The position numbers and the translations under genes were made by a program. DNA of 32,372 nt from Proteobacteria bacterium UBA2133 (GTDB taxonomy: Bacteria; Pseudomonadota; Gammaproteobacteria; Arenicellales; UBA868). Location: positions 1-32,372 of the forward strand of contig DCXP01000007.1 of assembly GCA_002327725.1 (NCBI GenBank), in the 5' to 3' direction. Shown here piece after piece: positions 1 through 8,042 of this stretch (the stretch's first letter is position 1; every line of letters starts with the position of its first letter). Below the pieces are notes generated by a model. The model ran no database searches. It worked only from the letters and a program-made list of their open reading frames with translations, and was not told the origin of the DNA.

Positions 1-1332
1 GTCGTCACGGTTGATCCGACGCGTCGGGTCATTGAAAACGGTGCGGTCTATGTCGAGGAGGACCGTATTGCGGCTGTGGGTGATACCCAGACACTGAGTG
101 AACAGTATCCGACGGCCGATACGGTAGTGGATGGAGAAGGAAAAGTCGTGCTGCCGGGTTTTGTCAGCGCACACAATCATGTGGGCTACGCGGTATTTCG
201 GGGTCGGGCGGAGGATATCGGGCACGCCCCCGTGCACCGTCTCTATCTGCCGATGAGCGGGGTGATCGCGGATGAAGAGCGCCAGGTCATAGGCGCCCTT
301 GCGGTTACTGAACTTCTGAGGGGGGGCGTTACGACTATTCTCGAGATGGAGGAGGATGCCGAACTTTTCGCCTCTTTTATCGAGACCAGCGGCATGCGCG
401 CGCTGATTGGCGTGATGGCAAACGACGTCAACCTTGAGGCGCTCACGCGTGGCGAAACCGTTTTTGATGCAGCGCTCCGTGAACGGCAACTTGAACAGGC
501 CAACGGCTTGGCAGAGCGCTGGCATGATCGTGCAGGAGGCCGGATCCAGACAGTGATGGCAGCGACCGGGCTATCGACCTCTTCGCCCGAACTGCTGCAG
601 GGACTCAGGGAGGGCGCTGATGCGAGAGGCCTTCGTCTATCCGCCCACCTGGGTTTTGGCGAGCGCGACCTCGTTCAGCGGATTCACGGGATGGCACAGT
701 TCGATTTCGCCGAGGCACACGGCATGCTCGGCCCTGACGTGGTCGCGGTTCACTGCTATGAGGTGGACGATGCGGAAGTTGATACCCTTGCACAATCCGG
801 AACCCATCTTGCACATTGCCCGCACATGAATCAGTTTCGTGGGGAAGTGGCTCCGATTCAGGCGATGCGAGCCAAAGGCATGCAGGTGGGTCTCGGTATC
901 GACAATTACTTTTCAGACTATTTCGAAGTGTTGCGCTCGTGTCTGGCGAGCGCCCGGATTCGGGCCCATGATCCGGAGATCCTGTCCGCACATGAAGTGC
1001 TTGCCCTCGGAACCATTGATGCGGCGCGGGTGCTCGGCCTGGATAAAGAAATCGGATCGATCGAGCCAGGCAAGAAAGCCGACCTGCAGATGGTCAATAT
1101 GCAAAGACTTGGTCTTACGCCGGTAAATGACCCGGTCACGACACTGGTGTACCACGGGCATGCCAAGGATGTCGAAATGGTGCTCGTCGATGGCAGAGTG
1201 GTGGTGGCCGAGGGCGTGGTGCAGTCAGCCGACGAGGAAGATCTTGTCGCGCGGGCCGGGGTTGCGGCAGACGCCGCCTGGGCGCGGTTTTCACAGCACT
1301 ACGGTGGGTTTTCCGTAGCACTCCCCAACTGA
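1..1332 (+). CDS. Amidohydrolase (AtzA/TrzN, cytosine/guanine deaminase-like), 5' partial
   Basis: The frame is open from base 1 and reads a typical amidohydrolase N-terminal strand region (VDPTRRVIENGAVYVEEDRI), so the gene begins left of the window and the GTG at 76 is not its start. 443 residues are visible. Metal-dependent amidohydrolase features are clear: the HNH (HxH) motif of the first metal-binding strand at visible residues 58-60 after LPGFVSA, a later His in SAHLGFGE, the VAVHCYEVDD segment, the AHCPHMN stretch, and GLGIDNYFSDYFE carrying the usual late Asp. It ends with the family's C-terminal beta-sandwich (IEPGKKADLQMVNM). Members deaminate or dechlorinate N-heterocycles, or hydrolyse related C-N bonds. 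The substrate cannot be told from sequence. It is followed by a 270-bp gap and then a racemase-family gene on the same strand. Confidence 0.9.
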   Translation, partial: VVTVDPTRRVIENGAVYVEEDRIAAVGDTQTLSEQYPTADTVVDGEGKVVLPGFVSAHNHVGYAVFRGRAEDIGHAPVHRLYLPMSGVIADEERQVIGALAVTELLRGGVTTILEMEEDAELFASFIETSGMRALIGVMANDVNLEALTRGETVFDAALRERQLEQANGLAERWHDRAGGRIQTVMAATGLSTSSPELLQGLREGADARGLRLSAHLGFGERDLVQRIHGMAQFDFAEAHGMLGPDVVAVHCYEVDDAEVDTLAQSGTHLAHCPHMNQFRGEVAPIQAMRAKGMQVGLGIDNYFSDYFEVLRSCLASARIRAHDPEILSAHEVLALGTIDAARVLGLDKEIGSIEPGKKADLQMVNMQRLGLTPVNDPVTTLVYHGHAKDVEMVLVDGRVVVAEGVVQSADEEDLVARAGVAADAAWARFSQHYGGFSVALPN

Positions 1333-1467
1333 AAGGCGGTATTGCGCAAGGTCGGGGGAATCTAGGACTATTCAGGACTGTCAAACGGTTGCTGGGTGAG
1401 TCATTCGCAATCAGGGTGGCTTCTGGACCCGGGCTACAAGGGCGTTTATTCTGGTTGATCCGGCTAT

Positions 1468-1481
1468 GGACGGATCCGTCC
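1468..1481. promoter_or_regulatory. Perfect 14-bp palindrome in intergenic region, possible operator
   Basis: GGACGGATCCGTCC is a perfect palindrome. A second dyad, TTGTT-AA-AACAA, lies just downstream at 1485-1496. Both lie between the amidohydrolase and the isomerase, about 110-135 bp before the isomerase start. A regulator site is an inference; no cognate regulator is adjacent. Confidence 0.25.
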
Positions 1482-1602
1482 GCGTTGTTAAAACAATTCT
1501 GCCAAGGCCTATGACCGCATTATCATAACCGGGAATAGTCATGAGTCGATTGCGCATCATCCGAGGGCCCTTGACGACATGATCTTGTGAAGGAGACGAA
1601 GA

Positions 1603-2397
1603 ATGTTCAAATCAGGTGATACCGTTTCATCCAAGCCGCGCGAGCCTGAACTGGATGGGGGAAAACACTGGCGGGCAAAGATCGGTTTTATCCTGATGTC
1701 CACGGATCTGGCGGCGGAATCGGACATGACGGCCATGGCGCCGGAAGGCGTAGCCGTTCACTTTACCCGGCTCAAAACCGACGACTACACCACCAATGAA
1801 ACGCTTTCCCGCCATATTGATTTCATGGCCGACGCCGCCTCGCGTATCCAGCCCGATACCCGGCCGGATGTGATCAGTTATAGCTGTACCAGCGGCTCTA
1901 TCGTCATCGGCGAAGACCGTGTCAAAGAAGAGATCAGAAAGGGTGCCCCCTATGCCGAGCCGATGACCCTGGTAACCGGCGTGCTCGACGCCCTCAACGA
2001 ACTGGGTGCAAGGAGACTGGTTGTGGGTACGCCCTATCTTGATGAAATCAATACGGCCGAAGCCAAATTTCTGATCACTAGGGGTTTTGACCTGCTCGAC
2101 ATCCAGGGCCTCAACTTGGAAACGGGAACTGAATTCGGCTGCGTCACGCCTGACTACTGGAAACAGTTCGCCCTTGAAATTGACCGAGCGGAGGCGGACG
2201 CCATCTTTCTAAGCTGCGGCGGCATTCGGGCGCTGGATGTAGCCGAGGAAATCGAGGAGTTGACGGGAAAACCGGTGATCACCAGCAACCAGGGTCAGAT
2301 GTGGAGTTGCCTGCGTCGCGCCGGAATTCGGGACGAGATCAAGGGTTTTGGGCAGATCTTTTCACGTGCTGGTGAGTCGCTTCAACCTGCAAACTGA
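1603..2397 (+). CDS. Maleate isomerase / Asp-Glu racemase superfamily protein
   Basis: 264 residues, a normal length for the maleate cis-trans isomerase / arylmalonate decarboxylase branch of the Asp/Glu racemase superfamily. The two cysteines expected in this fold are visible: Cys95 in ISYSCTSGS and Cys205 in IFLSCGGIRALD. The C-terminal segment GKPVITSNQGQMWSCLRRAG also fits the family, in which a conserved Asn precedes the closing helices. Members isomerise maleate to fumarate, racemise hydantoins, or decarboxylate malonates using one or both Cys. The start is supported by the purine-rich GAAGGAGA about 8 bases upstream of ATG 1603. Conversion of a dicarboxylic acid or hydantoin-like compound would fit the upstream amidohydrolase, but this is inference. 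Confidence 0.88.
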   Translation: MFKSGDTVSSKPREPELDGGKHWRAKIGFILMSTDLAAESDMTAMAPEGVAVHFTRLKTDDYTTNETLSRHIDFMADAASRIQPDTRPDVISYSCTSGSIVIGEDRVKEEIRKGAPYAEPMTLVTGVLDALNELGARRLVVGTPYLDEINTAEAKFLITRGFDLLDIQGLNLETGTEFGCVTPDYWKQFALEIDRAEADAIFLSCGGIRALDVAEEIEELTGKPVITSNQGQMWSCLRRAGIRDEIKGFGQIFSRAGESLQPAN

Positions 2398-2431
2398 GAA
2401 TGCACCCGCGTTGTCCAGTATTTACGGCGCT

Positions 2432-2448
2432 ACGGCGGGTTACGCCGT
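2432..2448. terminator. Hairpin between convergent genes, possible terminator
   Basis: ACGGCG and CGCCGT form a 6-bp stem around a GGTTA loop, in the 115-bp gap between the convergent isomerase and transglutaminase genes. There is no following T-run, so an intrinsic terminator is only possible. Confidence 0.3.
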
Positions 2449-2512
2449 GTCTGCATCGGACTGAGGGGGAGTATTGCAGCGGGGCTGAGGGCGAAACCGT
2501 GCCCGGAATCAC

Positions 2513-3184
2513 TCAGTTGGCGGTTTCTATCGCGACATCGCTCTCGAAGTCGCCAATGGGTTCCTGACCGTCTATTTCCCAGTTGGGATGCTCGCGCCTG
2601 AAGGTCTCCCGTATCTTATCTACCGGCGGCTCGGCAAATTCCCCCCGCTCATGGACGTATTCCATGTGACGACGGCCCTCAAGATCGAAGGGATGATAAA
2701 GCGAGTCATCTTTGCCGTTGAAGTCCAGCGGCCGCAGCCGGAACTTGTGACAAAGCTCCAGATTGAATGCAGGGGTCGCTTTGACCCAGCGGTCATCAAG
2801 AAATATCGAGGTATAGCCGTGCCAGGAAAAAAGATCAGTTCCCATGCGCTCACGCATTTTCCGGGTCGACAGGTGGTTGCGCACATCGGCATAACCGAGT
2901 CGCGCAGGGATACCGGTCGCGCGACAGCAGGCGGCAAGCAGTACAGCCTTGGAAATGCACCAGCCGTGGCCGAGCTCCAGATTGCGCCGGGCACAAAGCC
3001 CCTTGACTGATATGTCGAGGTCATAGCAGTCATAGCGGATCCCGTCGCGCACAGCGTAGTAAAGCAACACTGCCTGCTCGACTGCGCGGGTCTCGGTGCC
3101 AATAGCGCGCCGGGCGAAGCCAACCACGGCATCGTCGTCGCTTTGCACCATCGGGCCTGGCTGCAGGAAGGGTTTCAGATCCAC
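2513..3184 (-). CDS. Transglutaminase-like (papain-fold) domain protein
   Basis: 223 residues read from a GTG start. The transglutaminase core is recognisable: Cys76 in LGHGWCISKAVLLAACCR begins the catalytic helix, His122 follows in LFSWHGYTSIFLDD, and the final strand reads RWVKATPAFNLELC. At that last position classical members have the catalytic Asp; here the sequence is of the KATPAFN subtype, so the third catalytic residue is not obvious. No signal peptide or membrane segment is seen, so it is probably cytoplasmic. Such stand-alone proteins are often uncharacterised proteases or peptide-bond enzymes. The start has no strong ribosome-binding site. It points toward the isomerase and away from a truncated LysR gene. 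Confidence 0.85.
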   Translation of the reverse strand: MDLKPFLQPGPMVQSDDDAVVGFARRAIGTETRAVEQAVLLYYAVRDGIRYDCYDLDISVKGLCARRNLELGHGWCISKAVLLAACCRATGIPARLGYADVRNHLSTRKMRERMGTDLFSWHGYTSIFLDDRWVKATPAFNLELCHKFRLRPLDFNGKDDSLYHPFDLEGRRHMEYVHERGEFAEPPVDKIRETFRREHPNWEIDGQEPIGDFESDVAIETAN

Positions 3185-3221
3185 TTTTATTGATATCCGT
3201 CTCGTTTGTGGTGATTCACGC

Positions 3222-3233
3222 TGACCATGGTCA
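3222..3233. promoter_or_regulatory. Perfect 12-bp palindrome upstream of the transglutaminase gene
   Basis: TGACCATGGTCA is a perfect palindrome 38 bases upstream of the GTG start, flanked by GATTCA at 3213 and 3235. It lies in the short gap between the transglutaminase gene and the LysR remnant. A regulator-binding role is inference. Confidence 0.25.
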
Positions 3234-3269
3234 AGATTCAGGCCGCGCCGCTTATTCTACGTTCGGGGA

Positions 3270-3503
3270 TCATCCGCTCGCGCGCTTGAGTCGCGTCATC
3301 ACGGCATCGCCGAACCGGCGGCCTTCAACGGTAGAGGCGATTCCGCACCCATTTCGGACAAAGAGTGCAAAACCCACCGAGCGCTCAAGTTCCTTAATCA
3401 GACGGGCCACATTCGGTTGCGAGATAGCGAGTGCCCGCGAAGCGCCTGTAATAGAGCCCGTGCGCAATGTTGCCAAAAAAGCGTCGAGTTGTCTCAGGTC
3501 CAT
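3270..3503 (-). CDS. LysR-family DNA-binding domain only (truncated regulator, probable remnant)
   Basis: 77 residues matching only the N-terminal winged helix-turn-helix of LysR regulators: MDLRQLDAFLATLRTGSITGA, then the recognition-helix region SQPNVARLIKELE and the wing LFVRNGCGIASTVEGRRF. A full LysR protein is about 300 residues, so the linker helix end and the whole effector-binding domain are absent. The reading frame stops with TGA at 3270-3272, and the transglutaminase start lies only 85 bases further on, so no effector domain is present in another frame. It diverges from the 2-hydroxyacid dehydrogenase gene, the classic position of a LysR regulator for that gene. It is either a decayed regulator or a minimal DNA-binding protein. 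Confidence 0.75.
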   Translation of the reverse strand: MDLRQLDAFLATLRTGSITGASRALAISQPNVARLIKELERSVGFALFVRNGCGIASTVEGRRFGDAVMTRLKRASG

Positions 3504-3549
3504 GTTGGAAAAATATATAAGAAAAACAGATAGATTGGTGAAATATTTC

Positions 3550-3562
3550 TATTTGTCAAATA
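3550..3562. promoter_or_regulatory. Inverted repeat TATTTG-T-CAAATA in the divergent promoter region
   Basis: A 13-bp dyad sits in the AT-rich 103-bp gap between the LysR remnant and the hydroxyacid dehydrogenase. On the minus strand it contains a perfect TTGACA (-35-like) box at 3554-3559. A site for the original LysR regulator is plausible but not shown. Confidence 0.35.
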
Positions 3563-3606
3563 AGTGAAAACGGCTGATACTGGGTATTCCGAACCAGAAT
3601 TCACCT

Positions 3607-4659
3607 GTGACCCGGTCGATGGCCTGTATCACTTATCTCAACAGTTTTTCCGCTCCCAACGCGCTGGAAATTCTAGCGCGGTGCTCGGAACATGAGGTGG
3701 TCCGTATCGCAGGCGATGCTCCAACCGGGCAGAGTTTCGATATATTGGCTCGCGCCCACGCTTATCAATGCGTAGGGGCGCGTGATGAGGTGCCGTTGCC
3801 GTTGCGGGTCAGCGCTGAATTTCTGGCACGAGCCCCCGACCTTCTGGTGGTCTCGGTCAGTGGCTCGGGGGTTGATGTATTTGATTTAGAGGCGTGTACC
3901 GAGGCCGGTGTCCTCGCGGTGAATCAGGCGGGCGCGAACGCGCAATCCGTAGCTGAGCACGCGCTTGCGATGATGATTTCAGTTCAGCGGGCCATCGTCA
4001 GGGCGGACCGGGTCTTACGGGCAGGTTGGCAGGGGTCCCGGCTGGAGTTCATGGGTACCGACCTTGCCGGCAAAACTGTTGGCATCGTCGGTATTGGCAA
4101 TATCGGTACGCGACTCGCCAGAATCTGCTGTGGGGGATTCGGCTCAACAGTCCTTGCGACAGATCCATTTGTGAAGGCATCAGAAATTGAGCGCCGCGGC
4201 GCGCAAAGTGTGACCTTTGATGAATTACTGCAGCATGCCGACATCATTTCCGTACATACCCCGCTCACCTCTGACACGCGGGGGCTTTTTGATGCCGACG
4301 CGTTTGCCAGGATGAAAGCGGGTGCGGTCTTTATCAATACTGCCCGTGGTTTCATTCATGATGAAGATGCGTTGGCAAATGCGCTGGCGTGTGGTCATCT
4401 CGGGGGTGCCGGTCTTGATGTGTGGGACGTTGAACCGCCTCAACCGAATCATCGCCTGATGCAGATGGGAAATGTCATAGCCACACCGCACGTCGCAGGA
4501 TGCACTTCAGATAGTCTTCACAACATGGCGGAGCACGCTGCGACACAGTTGTTGGACATTTTCTCGGGCAAGCCGGCAGCGCGGCCGGTAAACCCCGACG
4601 TCTTGCCGAAGTTCAAGGAGCGGTATGCACAGATTTTGGGAGAGCCCGCACTGAAATGA
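3607..4659 (+). CDS. D-isomer-specific 2-hydroxyacid dehydrogenase, NAD(P)-dependent
   Basis: 350 residues from the GTG at 3607, or 346 from the ATG at 3619; neither has a strong ribosome-binding site. The family reduces 2-oxoacids or oxidises D-2-hydroxyacids. All hallmarks are present: the split catalytic domain, the dinucleotide motif GIVGIGNIG at about 159-167, the Arg of NTARG (about 247), the Glu of DVWDVEPP (about 276) and the His of ATPHVAG (about 295), which form the Arg-Glu-His set. Closest in style to phosphoglycerate dehydrogenase / hydroxypyruvate reductase enzymes but lacking a C-terminal ACT domain. It opens a same-strand run with an FMN hydroxyacid oxidase and a ThDP enzyme, which suggests 2-hydroxyacid/2-oxoacid catabolism. 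The substrate is unknown. Confidence 0.92.
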   Translation: MTRSMACITYLNSFSAPNALEILARCSEHEVVRIAGDAPTGQSFDILARAHAYQCVGARDEVPLPLRVSAEFLARAPDLLVVSVSGSGVDVFDLEACTEAGVLAVNQAGANAQSVAEHALAMMISVQRAIVRADRVLRAGWQGSRLEFMGTDLAGKTVGIVGIGNIGTRLARICCGGFGSTVLATDPFVKASEIERRGAQSVTFDELLQHADIISVHTPLTSDTRGLFDADAFARMKAGAVFINTARGFIHDEDALANALACGHLGGAGLDVWDVEPPQPNHRLMQMGNVIATPHVAGCTSDSLHNMAEHAATQLLDIFSGKPAARPVNPDVLPKFKERYAQILGEPALK

Positions 4660-4702
4660 CAGTGCGGGATACGTCTTTACGTTTCGAGGTTTGAGGCGGG
4701 CG

Positions 4703-5842
4703 ATGACCTTTCTGTTCACGAGCGTTGCCGATTGCCGGGCACGGGCGCGCCGGAAAATGCCACGCATGGTGTTTGACGCGCTGGACGGAGCGACCGGTAA
4801 CGAGATAGCGAGCAGAAGAAACACGACGGCATTTGAAGATGTCTGTCTTCAAGGCAGGGTGTTGGTGAACGTCGAGGACCGTTCTCTTAAGACCCAATTT
4901 CTTGACAGAGAATGGCAGATGCCATTCGGCGTGGCGCCAATGGGAATGGGCAATCTCTTCTGGCCCGGTGCAGATCAGGCGCTTGCTCGTGCTGCGCGGG
5001 ATCATGGGTTCCCCCTGGGAGTCTCGACCATGTCCTCCACGCCGCTCGAGCAGATGCTGGAGCAGTCCGGTGGCAATGCCTGGTTTCAGTTGTACGCCGG
5101 GGAATCCGACGCGTTAACCAAAGGTCTGCTGGCGCAGGCGGCGCAGGCGGGCTACCACACGCTCATTCTGACTGCCGACGTGCCGGCACTCGCACCGCGC
5201 CCGCGCGATCAGCGAAATGGCTTCACGGTGCCGTTTCGGCTAAGACCCAGGCAGTTTATTGATTTGTGTCTGCATCCCAGGTGGTCTCTGACAACACTGA
5301 TGCGCGGCATCCCAAAGCCCCGCAATATCTCAATACAAGACGGCGCATCCGGGTCGAATTCACGCGAGGCGGAATTTCGGCGTGAGGCTGGCAGAGGACG
5401 TTTTGACTGGCGGTTTCTTTCCGAACTGAGGTCACAATGGCCGCAGCAGCTGGTTCTCAAAGGGGTCATGAGTGCAGAAGACGCCAAGATGGCTGTGAGC
5501 GCAGGTGTTGACGCGGTCTATGTGTCGAACCATGGGGGCCGGCAACTGGACAGCGCTCCTGCCGCGATCAGCGTGTTGCCGAAGGTGCGGGAAGCGGTAG
5601 GCCCCGACTTCCCCCTTATTTTTGACAGCGGCGTGCGCAGCGGTGAAGACGTTGCCCGGGCGCTTGCGAGTGGCGCGGATTTCGTGATGGTGGGCCGACC
5701 GGCGCTTTACGCGCTGGGCGCAGGCGGTCCGTCAGGGTTTGAGGACTTGCTGCACCTTCTGATGAGCGAGTTGAGCACGGTCATGGCGCAGTTGGGGTGT
5801 CGGTACACCCATGAATTAAACGAAACGGTTCGTGTCTCATAG
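4703..5842 (+). CDS. FMN-dependent alpha-hydroxy acid oxidase/dehydrogenase (LldD/MdlB-like)
   Basis: 379 residues from ATG 4703, chosen because GAGG at 4693-4696 sits 6 bases before it; an upstream TTG at 4691 overlaps that site. A TIM-barrel flavoenzyme of the L-lactate / glycolate / mandelate oxidase family. The FMN and catalytic residues are in place: APMGMGNL, the TADVPALAPRPRDQRNGF segment, the Lys of VLKGVMS (about 253), the catalytic His277 and Arg280 of SNHGGRQLD, and the FMN phosphate region DSGVRSGEDVARALA and FVMVGRP. It oxidises L-2-hydroxyacids to 2-oxoacids. It follows the D-hydroxyacid dehydrogenase by about 40 bases and precedes a ThDP enzyme, as mandelate-type pathways pair MdlB with MdlC. 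No membrane anchor is evident. Confidence 0.92.
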   Translation: MTFLFTSVADCRARARRKMPRMVFDALDGATGNEIASRRNTTAFEDVCLQGRVLVNVEDRSLKTQFLDREWQMPFGVAPMGMGNLFWPGADQALARAARDHGFPLGVSTMSSTPLEQMLEQSGGNAWFQLYAGESDALTKGLLAQAAQAGYHTLILTADVPALAPRPRDQRNGFTVPFRLRPRQFIDLCLHPRWSLTTLMRGIPKPRNISIQDGASGSNSREAEFRREAGRGRFDWRFLSELRSQWPQQLVLKGVMSAEDAKMAVSAGVDAVYVSNHGGRQLDSAPAAISVLPKVREAVGPDFPLIFDSGVRSGEDVARALASGADFVMVGRPALYALGAGGPSGFEDLLHLLMSELSTVMAQLGCRYTHELNETVRVS

Positions 5843-5879
5843 ACATGATGACCTGAAATTCCTGCTTTAGAGCGTACAG

Positions 5880-7616
5880 ATGATGAAAGAAAACGAAAAA
5901 ATCCGTGGCGGCGCACTGCTGGCCCAGGCGCTTCACGAGAAAGGCATCACTCGAGTTTTTACGCTGAGCGGGGGATTTTGTAATCCGGCGCTGGAAGGGC
6001 TCGCCGAGCGCGGCATCGCCATTATCAACTGCCCGCACGAACAGGTGGCGGGGCACCTGGCGGACGGGTACACCCGGATCACCCGACAACCCGCCGTCTG
6101 TCTGGTGGGGCCGGAGGGTTTTGCCAATGCCGTGCCGGCCATGATGGAGGCCTGGGGCGAGCGATCTCCGGTGATGTTTATCACCGGCTCCAGTACATTG
6201 AAGCGCCAGGGCAGCGGAGGCTTCAAGGAAATCGATGACGTGGCGATAGCCGCACCGCTGACCAAGTACAGCGCCAGCATCACCGATGGGAGCCGTATCC
6301 GTGAGTTTGTCGATCGTGCCTACAAGACGGCATTGAGCGGTTACCCGGGGCCGGTACACCTCAGTGTGCCGGTCGACATCATGTTCTCTTCCTTTCCCCC
6401 CGATGCCCAGCTGGATGAAAGGCCGTACCTGCACGCGCCGCAGCCGGCGCCACGGGCCTGGCCGGACCCGGATGATCTGCAGGCAGTACTGACAGCTTTG
6501 AAAAAGAGCGAGCGGCCCGTATTGATCGCAGGCCACGGGGTCTGGTGGTCGGGCGCCGAGACCAAACTTGAGCAGACCGGAGCGACCCTTGGAATTCCAG
6601 TATTCAATATTCCCTATCACCAGAAACTGCTGCCTGAGACCAGTGAGGTCTACATGGGTCTTGCCGATATCCACCAGTACGACCCTGCAGCAACCGCACT
6701 TAAGGAGGCCGATGCGGCCATCATGGTCGGCGGCCGCCTGGATAACCAGATGAATTTCGGTAATCCGCCGCTCTTCCCCGCTTCATGCGAGTTGATCTGC
6801 GTCAACGGCTCCGCCGAGGAGACCGAGCTCAACCGTGCGGCTGACCGGGTTCTATTGAGCGATCCCGGGGCATTTTTCGATGCGCTTCTTGATCTGCCGG
6901 CCAGCGGAGCCTGGCAGAAAAGGGGCGACTGGATGGAACGGCAGCGGGCACAGCGGGGCGAATGGGTCACACGGACGCTGGCCCAGATGGCGCAGGATGC
7001 GACGCCGGGCCAGGGGGCGCATCCGCTGCAGCTGGCGCTGGATGTCCAGAGCGCCATGGGCGCTGACGACTGGCTGGTCATCGACGGTGGCAACACCCAC
7101 TTCTGGTCCGAGATCGCCGTCAATATCGCTGGACGGCAGGGTCAGAAACTGGCCGGTATCCTGCACCCCGGGGCTTTCAGCATGCTGGGCGTGGGCGTGT
7201 CATTTGCGCTGGCCGCCAAATTACGTCATCCCGACTCGCACGCGGTCGTGATCAGCGGGGACGGCGCGTTCCTGTCAGGGGGTCTCAGCATTGAGGCAGC
7301 GTTTCAGGAAGATGCCCCGATTACCGTGGTCATCGACAATAATGGAGGATTGACGACGATCTCCCAGCAGCAGGAACGGCTCTTTGCCAGCGGCGGTCAC
7401 GTGGCCACGGACTTTCGGGATATTCCCTTCCATACCCTGTTCGAGGGGCTCGGGGGTTATGGAGAACGGGTTCAGGACCCGCAGGAAATCGCCCCCGCGG
7501 TCCGGCGGGCGATGGCCAGCGGCCGAACCGCCTGTGTCAATGTCCGCACCCGCGGGGTTATCAGCCCGATAGTGGCGGCGGTTACCCACAAGCGCGATAA
7601 AGCGTCGATCGAATAA
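5880..7616 (+). CDS. Thiamine diphosphate-dependent enzyme (acetolactate synthase / 2-oxoacid decarboxylase-like)
   Basis: 578 residues in the usual three-domain order. The N-terminal pyrimidine-binding domain carries the conserved Glu54 in CPHEQVAGHLADGY. A central domain spans about 190-340. The C-terminal diphosphate-binding domain has the ThDP/Mg motif starting G460-D-G (GDGAFLSGG) and ending at Asn487-Asn488. This family includes acetolactate synthase, glyoxylate carboligase, benzoylformate decarboxylase, oxalyl-CoA decarboxylase and 2-hydroxyacyl-CoA lyase; sequence alone does not choose between them. Placed 37 bases after a hydroxyacid oxidase, it probably uses the 2-oxoacid that enzyme makes. 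The start could be either of two adjacent ATGs (5880, 5883); no strong ribosome-binding site is visible. Confidence 0.9.
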   Translation: MMKENEKIRGGALLAQALHEKGITRVFTLSGGFCNPALEGLAERGIAIINCPHEQVAGHLADGYTRITRQPAVCLVGPEGFANAVPAMMEAWGERSPVMFITGSSTLKRQGSGGFKEIDDVAIAAPLTKYSASITDGSRIREFVDRAYKTALSGYPGPVHLSVPVDIMFSSFPPDAQLDERPYLHAPQPAPRAWPDPDDLQAVLTALKKSERPVLIAGHGVWWSGAETKLEQTGATLGIPVFNIPYHQKLLPETSEVYMGLADIHQYDPAATALKEADAAIMVGGRLDNQMNFGNPPLFPASCELICVNGSAEETELNRAADRVLLSDPGAFFDALLDLPASGAWQKRGDWMERQRAQRGEWVTRTLAQMAQDATPGQGAHPLQLALDVQSAMGADDWLVIDGGNTHFWSEIAVNIAGRQGQKLAGILHPGAFSMLGVGVSFALAAKLRHPDSHAVVISGDGAFLSGGLSIEAAFQEDAPITVVIDNNGGLTTISQQQERLFASGGHVATDFRDIPFHTLFEGLGGYGERVQDPQEIAPAVRRAMASGRTACVNVRTRGVISPIVAAVTHKRDKASIE

Positions 7617-7664
7617 GATGTCGGCAATGACGATTCACCATCGTTCCTTTTCTGGCAGGTGTGT

Positions 7665-8036
7665 ATGCCGGTAATTTCTTCGCATGTACTGGACTCGGTA
7701 CACGGGTGTGACGCGGCCGGAATCCGGGTGAGTTGCACCCGGTTGATGCCCTCAGGCGAACGCGAACCCGTGACAGAATTGCACGCCGACGATTCCGGAA
7801 GGATCGCGATAACTGTTGATACCGTGCAGGATCCGCTTGAGACCCGTTACCAGCTGATCTTTTTCACCGGCGAGTATTTTTCAAAGCGCCGTGGCTATCA
7901 GGAAAGCGCCCCGCTATCCCCTGTCAGTGAATCTGTGGTGCACCTGGATCTTTCGTCGTTGTCAGACCGTTGCCACGTGCCCATGATGATTGCGCCCCAT
8001 AGTCATTCGGTCTGGTGGTCCCGCCAGGATCACTAA
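7665..8036 (+). CDS. Transthyretin / 5-hydroxyisourate hydrolase-like protein lacking the YRGS signature
   Basis: 123 residues from ATG 7665, preceded by AGGT at 7657-7660. The transthyretin fold is recognisable: SSHVLDSVHGCDAAGI at the N terminus (His7), the DDSGR loop (Arg46), the TRYQLIFFTGEYF core strand, and CHVPMMIAP near the end (His104). These match the His, Arg and His of 5-hydroxyisourate hydrolase. The C terminus, normally ending in the catalytic tetrapeptide YRGS, instead reads SVWWSRQDH. It lies between a ThDP enzyme and a DmdA-like demethylase with only 6 bases to the latter, so it is probably co-expressed with them. There is no uricase or OHCU decarboxylase nearby, and a job other than purine breakdown is likely. 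Confidence 0.72.
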   Translation: MPVISSHVLDSVHGCDAAGIRVSCTRLMPSGEREPVTELHADDSGRIAITVDTVQDPLETRYQLIFFTGEYFSKRRGYQESAPLSPVSESVVHLDLSSLSDRCHVPMMIAPHSHSVWWSRQDH

Positions 8037-8042
8037 GCGCAT

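Noticed and set aside
5781..6674. 297-codon open frame opposite the ThDP gene
   Set aside because: It is antisense to a gene with full catalytic motifs, has no family likeness and is rich in His/Arg/Gly of the kind produced by GC-biased antisense codons.
1..8036. A purine degradation cluster suggested by the amidohydrolase, the HIUase-like protein and a class V aminotransferase
   Set aside because: No uricase, xanthine dehydrogenase, OHCU decarboxylase or allantoinase is seen, the HIUase-like protein lacks YRGS, and the genes are spread over unrelated units.
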